Shown piece by piece: positions 26,504 to 34,327 of a stretch of 64,000 bases of DNA; position 1 is the stretch's first letter; every line of letters starts with the position of its first letter. Source of the stretch: Winogradskyella ouciana (GTDB lineage Bacteria; Bacteroidota; Bacteroidia; Flavobacteriales; Flavobacteriaceae); contig NZ_WJYA01000002.1 in NCBI RefSeq assembly GCF_009709615.1, positions 186,001-250,000 on the forward strand, given 5' to 3'. The notes beneath the pieces are model-generated. The model ran no database searches, was not told the origin of the DNA, and saw only the letters and a program-made list of their open reading frames with translations. Both the position numbers and the translations under genes were made by a program.

Positions 26504-27628
26504 ATGAGTGCAAAAGACACAAATGTTACTGTAACAGTAGATACAGAGGCAATTAACAGTAGTAATACTAATACTACAGTAGTATTCTCAGACGATTTAG
26601 GCGATCCATCAAGTCCAGGTGATCCAGCTAATTACGTTTCAACCATTTATAGAAATAAGAAAATTACATGGACAGCGGTGGCTAAAAATGGAGTAACACC
26701 AATATTCTTTCAGAATATAAAAAAAGATGGTGGCTCTACCCTCCTTAAGGATATTCGTAGGGGAGATGGAGCCAATAAATACACAGCTAAAATAAAAGGA
26801 GATAATTCAATAAATGATGGAGATGAAGAAAGCTATAGCATCACTATAGGATTGGCTGGTTATGAAGGCATTGCTGGCAATAACGAACATGGACCTATCG
26901 CTTACCTAGGCAAAAAAGTAGCCTATATGAACAGTTATGCAAATAATGTATGGCAAGTCGTTTCGGATGCGCCTTTCGAAATTGAAGGTATTGCAGGTGA
27001 AAATACTCATGGAGCAATTGTTTATTCAGGTAATCAGGTGGCTATTATGAACAGTTATCGAAATAATGTTTGGCAAAATCTTGCACAAGCACCTTTTGAA
27101 ATAGAAGGTATAGCTGGTGATAATGCACATGGAGTCATAGCATACTCTGGTAATCGTGTAGCCTATATGAATAGCTATGCCGATAATGTTTGGCATGAGG
27201 TTGCTAATGCACCGTTTAATATAGAAGGTATTGCTGGCGAAAATACAGCTGGAGCCATTGTTTATTCAGGAAATCAAGTCGCATACATGAACAGTTATAG
27301 AAATAATGTATGGCAAACGGTTTCTCCAGCTCCATTTAATATTGAAGGCATTGCAGGTAATAATTCCCACGGTGTTGTTGCTTATGCTGGCTCACAAGTC
27401 GCATATATGAATAGTTATGCCAATAATACTTGGAATTCTGTGGCAAATGCACCATTTGTTATTGAAGGTATTGCTGGAAACAACACTCAAGGGCCAATTG
27501 TTTTTTATGGTTCACAAGTAAAATATATGAATAGTTATGCCAATAATACTTGGACAGATGTGGCTCCTATGCCATTTGATACACAAACCTTTACTATTGA
27601 TCCAAAACTTCAAATACGAAAAAACTAA
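26504..27628 (+). CDS. Cytoplasmic protein with six 40-residue repeats inserted in a beta-sandwich-like module
   Basis: 374 residues, no signal peptide. The N-terminal about 115 residues (WTAVAKNGVTPIFFQNIKK ... EESYSITIGL) and the last 12 residues (TIDPKLQIRKN) correspond to the module that forms the entire next protein. Between them lie six near-identical 40-residue units starting EGIAGxN and containing VAYMNSYxNNxWxxVxxAPF. The repeats may build a six-bladed beta-propeller (inference). The gene is 6 bp from the next and leads the cyclase/PycTM cluster. No known family could be assigned with confidence; inclusion-body (AidA/PixA)-like proteins are one possibility. Confidence 0.6.
   Translation: MSAKDTNVTVTVDTEAINSSNTNTTVVFSDDLGDPSSPGDPANYVSTIYRNKKITWTAVAKNGVTPIFFQNIKKDGGSTLLKDIRRGDGANKYTAKIKGDNSINDGDEESYSITIGLAGYEGIAGNNEHGPIAYLGKKVAYMNSYANNVWQVVSDAPFEIEGIAGENTHGAIVYSGNQVAIMNSYRNNVWQNLAQAPFEIEGIAGDNAHGVIAYSGNRVAYMNSYADNVWHEVANAPFNIEGIAGENTAGAIVYSGNQVAYMNSYRNNVWQTVSPAPFNIEGIAGNNSHGVVAYAGSQVAYMNSYANNTWNSVANAPFVIEGIAGNNTQGPIVFYGSQVKYMNSYANNTWTDVAPMPFDTQTFTIDPKLQIRKN
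26864..27584 (+). repeat. Six tandem 120-bp coding repeats
   Basis: Each 120 bp unit encodes one 40-residue repeat beginning GAAGGxATTGCxGG. Units start near 26864, 26984, 27104, 27224, 27344 and 27464. Synonymous differences between units show the array is not very recent. Confidence 0.85.
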
Positions 27629-27634
27629 TTAGTT

Positions 27635-28060
27635 ATGAGTGATCATTCGATAGATATTTTATTATCAGTAAATGCAGAGGCACTGCATAAAGATCAAAAA
27701 AATCCATTAAATTATATTGATTTTACGGATAATCAACCAAGCGATCATTATGATGATCCAAGGGACAAAAGTACGTTTGATAGTATTGCTGACCCTAATA
27801 CATTGGTGAGTTGGAGAGCTAGAGACACTAGTAATATGGGACATTTAGCTCTAATTACCAATATAGAATTTCAAAATGTTCCCGAAGGATTTTTTTCAAA
27901 ACCTCCATATGATGTTGGTGATGGTTCTTGGGTAGCAGTTTTAGGCAATAATACCACAGACCATAATTTAGAAGCAAAATATACTATAACTTTTGACAGT
28001 GGTTATCGCGGAGATCCATTATATGTTATCGATCCTAAATTACAAATTAGAAAAAATTAG
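27635..28060 (+). CDS. Beta-sandwich-like cytoplasmic protein sharing the IDPKLQIRKN terminus
   Basis: 141 residues without signal peptide. It has LVSWRARDTSNMGHLALITNI, the short loop FQNVPEGFF, DGSWVAVLG and LEAKYTITFDSGYRGDP, ending VIDPKLQIRKN. The order of these parts matches the N-terminus plus C-terminus of the preceding protein, so the two are paralogues and the larger one has the repeat array inserted before the last strand. It is 37 bp upstream of the cyclase gene in the same direction. Function is unknown. Confidence 0.6.
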   Translation: MSDHSIDILLSVNAEALHKDQKNPLNYIDFTDNQPSDHYDDPRDKSTFDSIADPNTLVSWRARDTSNMGHLALITNIEFQNVPEGFFSKPPYDVGDGSWVAVLGNNTTDHNLEAKYTITFDSGYRGDPLYVIDPKLQIRKN

Positions 28061-28097
28061 TAATTTTTATCATTCGATATGACAACCAAAGAATTTT

Positions 28098-29939
28098 ATG
28101 TTCAGTAAATCAACTATTAAAAAGCATGCAATTTTTATTGTATGCTTTTTATCATTATTTTTTTTAAGTTTTGTATATGCTCAAAACGAAGAGGACAACA
28201 TATATAAATGGGAAGATCAAGAAACTGTAGACCGACTTAAAATAGAATATGATGATAGTTTCTCATTCGGAGAAAGCAAAATTATACTGCTTATAAAGAT
28301 TGTACAAAATGAGACAAATCCTGATGAAAAGCTCTATTATTCAAACTTATTGATAGAAGAGACGACAGACGAAGACTTAAATCACTATGCTGCAGTAGGG
28401 TATTTGCAAAAGGGCAATGCATTACAGTTAATAGGAGAATTTCATGAGGCTATTGAAGCGTACTTTAAATCTAAAGAATTGCTCAATAAAGTTGAGGATG
28501 ACGATTTTGAAGAACTTTCAAGTGCCATACTGGTATCAATAGCTGACACATATTCAATGTTAGGCAATTCTGAAAGAGCTGAATTATACTATGATGAAGC
28601 TATTACATTACTACGAGAGCTTGATGATCCCGTATCCCTAGCGTCAGCACTATTAAATGCGGGAGATGAGTACTATAAAACTAATCAATATAATAAGGCT
28701 CTAGCTTATTTTGCAGAGTCCGGAAAAATATTTGAAGATGTAGATTATCAGATAGGCAAAGCTTATAATAAGGGAAATATAGGAATGGTATATGCTAAAC
28801 AAGGCAAAGATGCCTTGGCACAAAACTATATGAATGAAGCTATAAATATTTTAGAAGCCAATGAAGAATATTACCCAATCGCAGAATTCTTAAATTATAT
28901 GTCAGAACTGTATCAAGATGAAAATGATATTGAGAATGCCACTAGTTATGCCTATAGAAGTTTAGATATAGCAGAAGAACATCACTTAAAAGATCAGATA
29001 AGTAATGCTAATTTACAAATCTCAGAGTTGCTAGAATCCTCAGGAAACATTCCTAAAGCCTTTGAACATTACAAAAAACATATAGTGTATAGAGATAGTC
29101 TAATGAATTTAGAGAATATCGAAAAAATTGCTAATTATGAAATTGCGCAAAATGAAGCAGAAGTTGAACTATTAACCCAAAAACGTAAAAACCAGCGCAT
29201 TGTTTTTTGGTCAACCATTGGTGTTCTGTTTTTAACTTCATTACTAGCTTATGGCTTATTCAAACGTCACAAATTCGTAAAGGCCACCAATAAAATCATA
29301 GCCGCCGAAAAACAACGCTCAGACGATCTATTATTAAACATCCTGCCAGAAGACACCGCCAAAGAACTTAAGGACAAGGGTAGAGTGGAAGCCAAAAAAT
29401 ATCCTCAGGTTACGGTGTTGTTTTCAGACTTTAAAGGGTTTACTAAATATGCCGAAAATCTCTCTCCAGAGGTGTTGGTACAAACCATTGACCATTATTT
29501 TTCTAAGTTCGATTTAATTATGGAAAAATACGACCTGGAAAAAATTAAAACCATAGGTGATGCCTACATGGCTGCTGGTGGACTAAATTTCGACAATGAA
29601 AAACATGCCGAGCACATGGTATTAGCAGCAAAAGAAATGAACGATTTTGTGGCTACAGCAAAACTAGACGATATTACCGATGCCACATTCGATATTAGAA
29701 TAGGCATCAATACAGGGCCTGTGGTTGCTGGAGTAGTGGGCACCAAAAAATTTGCTTACGATATTTGGGGAGATACCGTAAATATTGCGGCGCGTATGGA
29801 AAGCAGTTCTGAAGCAGGACGTATCAATATTTCTGAAGACACCTATAGATTGGTGAAAGATGCGTTTGATTGCGAATATAGAGGTAAACTCGCTGTAAAA
29901 AACCGAGGCGAATTGAATATGTATTTTGTAAATTCATAG
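28098..29939 (+). CDS. TPR-transmembrane class III nucleotide cyclase
   Basis: 613 residues. An N-terminal signal or membrane helix (HAIFIVCFLSLFFLSFVYAQ) is followed by about 290 residues of TPR-like helices, one membrane helix (VFWSTIGVLFLTSLLAYGLF, about 375-394) and a cytoplasmic class III cyclase domain (about 430-613). Metal ligands are D444 (LFSDFKGFT) and D488 (KTIGDAYMA). The purine-selecting pair K484 and D555 (YDIWGD) is of the adenylate cyclase type; N562 and R566 complete the transition-state site. It should make cAMP in response to a periplasmic TPR signal. The PycTM-like gene follows after 14 bp. Confidence 0.88.
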   Translation: MFSKSTIKKHAIFIVCFLSLFFLSFVYAQNEEDNIYKWEDQETVDRLKIEYDDSFSFGESKIILLIKIVQNETNPDEKLYYSNLLIEETTDEDLNHYAAVGYLQKGNALQLIGEFHEAIEAYFKSKELLNKVEDDDFEELSSAILVSIADTYSMLGNSERAELYYDEAITLLRELDDPVSLASALLNAGDEYYKTNQYNKALAYFAESGKIFEDVDYQIGKAYNKGNIGMVYAKQGKDALAQNYMNEAINILEANEEYYPIAEFLNYMSELYQDENDIENATSYAYRSLDIAEEHHLKDQISNANLQISELLESSGNIPKAFEHYKKHIVYRDSLMNLENIEKIANYEIAQNEAEVELLTQKRKNQRIVFWSTIGVLFLTSLLAYGLFKRHKFVKATNKIIAAEKQRSDDLLLNILPEDTAKELKDKGRVEAKKYPQVTVLFSDFKGFTKYAENLSPEVLVQTIDHYFSKFDLIMEKYDLEKIKTIGDAYMAAGGLNFDNEKHAEHMVLAAKEMNDFVATAKLDDITDATFDIRIGINTGPVVAGVVGTKKFAYDIWGDTVNIAARMESSSEAGRINISEDTYRLVKDAFDCEYRGKLAVKNRGELNMYFVNS

Positions 29940-29953
29940 CATAAAACTTTACT

Positions 29954-30460
29954 ATGGCACAAGACCCTAACAATTATTGGGAACAATTAGAACGTCTGGA
30001 AAAGCTCATTAGAGCCTCTGAACTTAAAGCAGGCGTGGTATTTTCGTTTCACAGTTTAATCCTTGGGCTCTTTGTAGATCGCCTAGAGCGCTTTAAGGAT
30101 GTATTTATGGAAAACACCGTACTTCTGGTATTATTAATCAGTTGGTTTGTGCTCGTGGGTATTTCCATATATTTCTGTTTTAGATGTTTTAGACCAGCCA
30201 TGCATTTGCATTATGATAAAAATGTGTTCTTCTTTAAGGACGCTGCACATCGTTTCGGTAGTCAGGATGAATACACTGAAGAATTAATAAAAATCTGTGG
30301 GTCTGAAGATGAGCTTTATAAAGTTTTGGCAGAACAGATTCATGCCGAAAGCACAATAATTGATGAGAAATTTAATAATGTAAAACGTTCCATTACGTTT
30401 TTTGCTTTGAGTTTTCTGTTTGTCATCATCATAGTACTGTATTGGGTAATGTTTGTGTAA
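29954..30460 (+). CDS. PycTM/DUF5706-like membrane protein (Pycsar-effector-like)
   Basis: 168 residues. Features fit the PycTM/DUF5706 family: an N-terminal amphipathic helix with RASELKAGVVFSFHSLILGLFVD, a membrane helix (VLLVLLISWFVLVGISIYFCF), CFRPAMHLHYDKNVFFFKDAAHRFG, a soluble helical part (EELIKICGSEDELYKVLAEQIHAESTIIDEKF) and a final membrane helix (ITFFALSFLFVIIIVLYWVMF). PycTM proteins are membrane-impairing effectors triggered by cyclic nucleotides in Pycsar anti-phage systems. Its position 14 bp after a cyclase gene matches that pairing, although the cyclase is not of the usual soluble PycC type. Confidence 0.8.
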   Translation: MAQDPNNYWEQLERLEKLIRASELKAGVVFSFHSLILGLFVDRLERFKDVFMENTVLLVLLISWFVLVGISIYFCFRCFRPAMHLHYDKNVFFFKDAAHRFGSQDEYTEELIKICGSEDELYKVLAEQIHAESTIIDEKFNNVKRSITFFALSFLFVIIIVLYWVMFV

Positions 30461-30576
30461 ACCTCTTAAATCCACCAAGATTTAGTATATTGGATTTAAA
30501 CCCCTTATAGCTAAATAAATAGAATTAGGGAAGCTATAAACCGTATTTCCCACTTAAATTAAATACATATAAACAT

Positions 30577-31215
30577 ATGGCATCGTCACCTTTAGACTTT
30601 AATGCAGAATTAGTTAGTTTCTCCATCCTTTCCAATGGAAAAGAAATACCTGATGTAGTAGAAATTATAAGTATAGAAATACTGCAAAATGCCAATGCTG
30701 TTGATGAAGCCCTGATTATATTAAGAGAAGACAGCACCATAGGTGATGAAATTAAAGTCACGGATTCTAAAACTTTTGAATTTAATGCTCAAATTGAAAT
30801 AAAACTCGGTTATGAGCATAAAAATGATAGCGCTTTTAAAGCCAAAGTTGTACAGCAAAAACTCATTGTAGGCAGGGATAACGAGCCACAACTACATGTT
30901 AGTTGTTTGCATCATGACCATACAGGATATGTAAAACGTAAACAAGATTTTGATATAAATAAAAAACCTGTTATCAGTGTTACCAACGGAATTGATATCA
31001 TGGATTCCGAACTTATAATTTCAAATTCTGACAAAGCACAACTTTCCGGAAACCTTACAATATCAGGCAACACCAAAGCCAAAGTGAATGATACCATTGG
31101 CATCAACGGATTTGGTAAACGGTTTAGTAAAAAAGCTATAATTTCTGTTTTGATGCATCAACTGCAGGAAGGCCAATGGAGAACAAAGGTTTTGCTTAAT
31201 GACCATACGGATTAA
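30577..31215 (+). CDS. Short VgrG/GpD-like (tail-hub) protein
   Basis: 212 residues. Residues 1-110 resemble the first gp27-like domain of VgrG or phage late control protein D: SFSILSNGKEIPDVVEIISIEI, EALIILREDS, FNAQIEIKLGYEH and FKAKVVQQKLIVGRD. The C-terminus (LSGNLTISGNTKAKVNDTIGINGFGKRFSKKAIISVLMHQLQEGQWRTKVLLND, in the region 160-210) resembles the segment that ends the hub before the needle. The middle part and the OB-fold/needle are missing; full proteins are around 500-600 residues. No other tail, T6SS or eCIS gene is present in the window. It could be a remnant or a small specialised hub. Confidence 0.65.
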   Translation: MASSPLDFNAELVSFSILSNGKEIPDVVEIISIEILQNANAVDEALIILREDSTIGDEIKVTDSKTFEFNAQIEIKLGYEHKNDSAFKAKVVQQKLIVGRDNEPQLHVSCLHHDHTGYVKRKQDFDINKKPVISVTNGIDIMDSELIISNSDKAQLSGNLTISGNTKAKVNDTIGINGFGKRFSKKAIISVLMHQLQEGQWRTKVLLNDHTD

Positions 31216-31300
31216 AATTAATAGCTCAATTGATAAAACTTGATTAAGAGCGATAGCCCAGTTTTAGAGTAGAAGGTTTAGCATTACAATAATTCTATTT

Positions 31301-31372
31301 TACATAACATAAATTATAGGACAAAACATAACAATTAGCGTAATAGCGCTTTTGGGCGATATTTGACATAAT
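31301..31372 (+). repeat. Dispersed TATAGGAC element, copy C
   Basis: This 72-nt stretch closely matches 47735-47812: both have ACATAAC near the start, ATTATAGGACA, AACAATTAGCGTAATAG, GCTTTTGGGC and end in ACATAAT. The first part also matches the left flank of the methyltransferase island at 42659. Confidence 0.8.
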
Positions 31373-31408
31373 CATAGTTCTAGCATCGTGCAGTGTGCTA
31401 TAACGTCA

Positions 31409-31539
31409 ATGATTATGTTGAGCTAATTGTGGGATTGGAATTAGATTAAATTCGTTTTAAAATGAAAACATCCTCAGGATCTTCTCATTTTAAAAGTATT
31501 ATATATCGTTTATGATTATGTTGAGCTAATTGTGGGATT
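31409..31539 (+). repeat. Pair of 28-nt direct repeats
   Basis: The 28-nt sequence starting ATGATTATGTTGAGC occurs at 31409-31436 and 31512-31539. The 75-nt spacer contains an inverted repeat TTTTAAAATGA/TCATTTTAAAA. Only two copies exist. Confidence 0.8.
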
Positions 31540-31580
31540 AAAACTAAAAGATAAAATAAACCTCATAAACAATTGAAACT

Positions 31581-31619
31581 TCATTGCGAACCTGATTTTT
31601 ATCAGGTGAAGCAATCTCA
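31581..31619. repeat. REP-like palindromic sequence
   Basis: TCATTGCGAA and GAAGCAATCTCA bracket an internal hairpin CCTGAT-TTTT-ATCAGG. A related CATTGCGAG...AAGCAATCTC sequence is at 56240-56292. Confidence 0.6.
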
Positions 31620-31848
31620 CCAAACCATACGCTTTCTAAATTCCGTTATACGACCAAATACACGATAAATTTTCAAATACGCGATTACTCACGTCTTTAA
31701 TATTGTTTTAGACGTGTTCGTGAATGCTGCGCATTTCTCAGAGCATAATTATTCTTGCATCCTATTTGAATAGTTAATACAAACTATCTTGATATTATGT
31801 AAAACAGAACTGTTAATAGAATTTCATGAAATTTATTATCTTAATGCT

Positions 31849-32187
31849 ATGGATAAGCTATCACAATTAACAAGTGATGATTATAAAACTATTCTATTTG
31901 TATTTATAGCAATTCTTATTCTAGTTATAAGTTCTTGGTATAAACGATATACATGGAAACGCAAAAGAGAATCACGACGTGATTATTATAGAAATGTATA
32001 TTTAAAATCTGATGCTTGGAAACGTAAACGCTATGTGGTTTTAAAACGCGACAATTGGAAATGTGTCCATTGTGGTGCGCGTGCCACACAGGTGCATCAC
32101 AAACGTTATGCACCAAAAAATATAGGTACAGAACCCATTAAGTGGTTAGAATCTGTTTGTGAATTTTGCCATGATGATTTACATTAA
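31849..32187 (+). CDS. Membrane-anchored HNH nuclease-like protein
   Basis: 112 residues from the ATG at 31849; an earlier TTG (31789) is less likely. A single N-terminal membrane helix (TILFVFIAILILVISSWY) is followed by a basic linker (KRYTWKRKRESRRD) and a compact HNH domain: CVHCGARATQVHHKRY, then CEFCHDDLH. The four cysteines and the HH pair fit a zinc-stabilised beta-beta-alpha-metal nuclease. Membrane tethering is unusual for an HNH nuclease and may place it at the entry site of foreign DNA (inference). It lies next to the repeat-rich region. Confidence 0.72.
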   Translation: MDKLSQLTSDDYKTILFVFIAILILVISSWYKRYTWKRKRESRRDYYRNVYLKSDAWKRKRYVVLKRDNWKCVHCGARATQVHHKRYAPKNIGTEPIKWLESVCEFCHDDLH

Positions 32188-32223
32188 TCTATAATAAAAT
32201 CTTACGTTCCACTCGCCTACCTG

Positions 32224-32248
32224 TCCACCGAAGTTCTACGAAGGTGGA
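32224..32248. repeat. Short hairpin repeat
   Basis: TCCACC (32224-32229) and GGTGGA (32243-32248) flank GAAGTTCTACGAA. It lies downstream of the HNH gene and may be a terminator or REP-like relic; there is no T tract. Confidence 0.4.
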
Positions 32249-32352
32249 TTGTTTTGCCAAAATGATATGAGGTCGTTTTGCCAACGCTTCATCTGGGTAA
32301 AAACTCCTTAGCACAAAAGAATAAGAATTTACTATTTTTTCACGATAATCAA

Positions 32353-32502
32353 TCACTTATCGTTCTTACAACAAGTGTAATGTGTTTTTTCGCCAGCCTC
32401 ATCTTTATCGTTTTTCATTTCTTCATAACCTACTAAAAGCCTGAAACCTAATCTTGCAAATAGAATTACTGCAATGATTGTTATTATACTTAAATTATCC
32501 AT
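32353..32502 (-). CDS. Small membrane protein (49 aa)
   Basis: Read directly: it begins MDNLSIITIIAVILFARLGF, continues RLLVGYEEMKNDKDEAGEKT and ends HYTCCKNDK before TGA. It has one membrane helix, a charged tail and a C-terminal CC pair. It lies 86 bp downstream of the universal stress protein gene on the same strand and may be the last gene of the gdh operon. No family recognised. Confidence 0.5.
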   Translation of the reverse strand: MDNLSIITIIAVILFARLGFRLLVGYEEMKNDKDEAGEKTHYTCCKNDK

Positions 32503-32588
32503 ATTTTCAATATATTTTATTACATCGTTAAGGCATCAACACTTATTCCATCTAAAAAACAAAAGTTAAATTTTAATAACTTATAATT

Positions 32589-33419
32589 TTATTGATGTAC
32601 CGTTAATACGGTATTGCTGTTTAGCTTTTTTAAGGTTGAAATCACCTTTGATTTTCCAATACCAATTCTTCTAAACAAATCGGGTTTATTATCTACTACA
32701 CACATAATTTCGTCATTGTGATTAGAAGCGTAATCCTTTAATCTATATGCTGGCTTTAAAAATTCTAAAGCAATAGACTTGCTTGAAAGTTGCTTGAGAC
32801 ATTCTAATAATATTTCTAAATTTGACACTGCTTTGTCCGAAAGAGTATTCTGTTCTTTTAGTACCAATATACCGATTTGAGTGTTCGTGTTTTCTAGTGC
32901 CTTGATAAAACGCTCTATTTCCCTTGTATTGATTTTGTGTTGAAAATCAGAAGCAATAGTCAAAGTAATACCTTTGCATGCTGTGGCATGTGGTGGCACA
33001 ATTAAAACCGGACAAGACCTTACCCTTTCTAATATACTCTCAGTCGTTGAGCTTAATTGAGCAGTACCATTACCTGTTAATACCACAACATCAACACCTA
33101 TTGTATCAACATTTTCTTTTACACCATCTACAATATCCCTATGTTCTGAAATTGCATGGAATGAATGTTTATCATTATTAGATTTTAAGGTGTATCGTGT
33201 TACTAATTTACCGAGTTTTTTTAGGGATTCTTCTTTTGGTTTGTCGAACCATTCGTCGTCAGCCTGAAGCATTTCAATAGCACTTAAACCAGAATTTTCA
33301 TATCTATAGGTATTCAAAAAATAAAACTCACAATTTACCTTTTTGAAGAGACTGGTGATATAGTCAACCGTCTGATAACTATTCAGCGAAAAATCTGTTG
33401 GAATCAATATTTTTTTCAT
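32589..33419 (-). CDS. Universal stress protein (tandem UspA-like)
   Basis: 276 residues from the second of two adjacent ATG codons (MKKILIPTDFS). The N-terminal UspA domain has the opening ILIPTDFSLNS and a VVLTGNGTAQLSSTTESILERVRSCPVLIVP segment that corresponds to the GxxGxxxxxxGS nucleotide loop. The second half (about 150-276) is a degenerate UspA repeat. UspA proteins modulate stress survival in the cytoplasm. It follows two hypothetical genes, the GreA-like gene and gdh on the same strand with short gaps. Confidence 0.85.
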   Translation of the reverse strand: MKKILIPTDFSLNSYQTVDYITSLFKKVNCEFYFLNTYRYENSGLSAIEMLQADDEWFDKPKEESLKKLGKLVTRYTLKSNNDKHSFHAISEHRDIVDGVKENVDTIGVDVVVLTGNGTAQLSSTTESILERVRSCPVLIVPPHATACKGITLTIASDFQHKINTREIERFIKALENTNTQIGILVLKEQNTLSDKAVSNLEILLECLKQLSSKSIALEFLKPAYRLKDYASNHNDEIMCVVDNKPDLFRRIGIGKSKVISTLKKLNSNTVLTVHQ

Positions 33420-33484
33420 CATTTTGAATTTTAAATTAGTATTTTATTTGAATGCTGCGTATTTAAACTTGATTGTTCTCACCA

Positions 33485-33874
33485 TTACCTGCGTTGATAC
33501 TTTTTTAGTATCGTGTAAAATTGAATTTTAAATTTCTGATGCTCTTCTACCAATTTTAAATAGGTATCGCGTTTATGCTCATGCACCTTTAGCCTAGTGG
33601 CATCATATTCCGTTTTTCCGTATTCGTATTCTGTTTTCAGCTCTTGCTCGTACTTACAAAGATTAGCCATTGTGAGCACAATTTTTCTGCGTATGGCCTG
33701 GATGTTTTGTGCTACCGAAATCACTTTTACCAACTGTTTTTCAATGATGGCAAAATGGTCTAATTCGATATTAAAATCTTCTAGCATAGTCGTCCATAGA
33801 TTTAACTCGTTTAAATCTTTTTTTATACACAAGCGTCTATGGACGTCTATTTTATATGCAGAAATTGTACTCAA
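33485..33874 (-). CDS. Helical hypothetical protein A
   Basis: 129 residues, all-helical and charged, with coiled-coil propensity (KQLVKVISVAQNIQAIRRKIV; YEYGKTEYDATRLKVHEHKRDTYLKLVEEHQKFK). It shares size, composition and a similar layout with the next gene upstream (33897-34316), including LNLWTTMLEDF against LDNWINHLKYI, so the two are probably paralogues. It lies 22 bp from that gene. Function is unknown. Confidence 0.55.
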   Translation of the reverse strand: MSTISAYKIDVHRRLCIKKDLNELNLWTTMLEDFNIELDHFAIIEKQLVKVISVAQNIQAIRRKIVLTMANLCKYEQELKTEYEYGKTEYDATRLKVHEHKRDTYLKLVEEHQKFKIQFYTILKKYQRR

Positions 33875-33896
33875 ATTTTTATATTATTTATAAAGG

Positions 33897-34316
33897 TTAA
33901 TCAATTTTTGAAAGTGAAAATTTACCATGCACTTTATCAAAAAAAGCATCTTTTAACCTTCGGTATTTATCTAAATGATAGAGGTAGCTTCTGCGGTAAC
34001 TCTCGTGCTCTGTGATGTACACCATATCACATTGCGTGTCTTCGCATTCGGCAATATCTGTTCTAGAATTTAAATACGTCAGAAGCGCACTAAGCAATGT
34101 TTCATTTTCAATTTGTTTTTTTTCAAAACGCTCAACGATATCGTGCGCTTCAAGATTATTTTTTAAATCCTTGTTACAGATACTTAAAAGATTTTTAAGC
34201 TCTTTTTTTATGTATTTTAGGTGATTGATCCAATTATCCAACTCCATGGTATTGATCTTGTGTGTCACATCAATATTGGTATCGTGATCAAAAATGTCTG
34301 TATTTAAAGTTTTCAT
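33897..34316 (-). CDS. Helical hypothetical protein B
   Basis: 139 residues, helical, with IKKELKNLLSICNKDLKNNLEAHDIVERFEKKQIENETLL and a C-terminal YRRSYLYHLDKYRRLKDAFFDKVHGKFS. It resembles hypothetical protein A in pattern and sits 11 bp downstream of the GreA-like gene. The context (gdh, GreA-like, USP) suggests a starvation or stress role, by inference only. Confidence 0.55.
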   Translation of the reverse strand: MKTLNTDIFDHDTNIDVTHKINTMELDNWINHLKYIKKELKNLLSICNKDLKNNLEAHDIVERFEKKQIENETLLSALLTYLNSRTDIAECEDTQCDMVYITEHESYRRSYLYHLDKYRRLKDAFFDKVHGKFSLSKID

Positions 34317-34327
34317 GATTTTAAATT

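Larger units (their letters stand above)
31216..31848. other. Repeat-rich intergenic region
   Basis: 633 bases without a gene. It holds a copy of the dispersed TATAGGAC element (31301-31372), an inverted repeat GACATAATCAT/ATGATTATGTT, a 28-nt direct repeat pair (31409 and 31512), and a REP-like palindrome (31581-31619). A further hairpin ACGTCT...AGACGT lies near 31691-31714. Confidence 0.7.

Noticed and set aside
30577..31215. Complete T6SS or eCIS locus
   Set aside because: Only one hub-like fragment is present; no sheath, tube, baseplate or ATPase genes in the window.
31409..31539. CRISPR array
   Set aside because: Only two 28-nt copies, 75-nt spacer, and no cas genes nearby.
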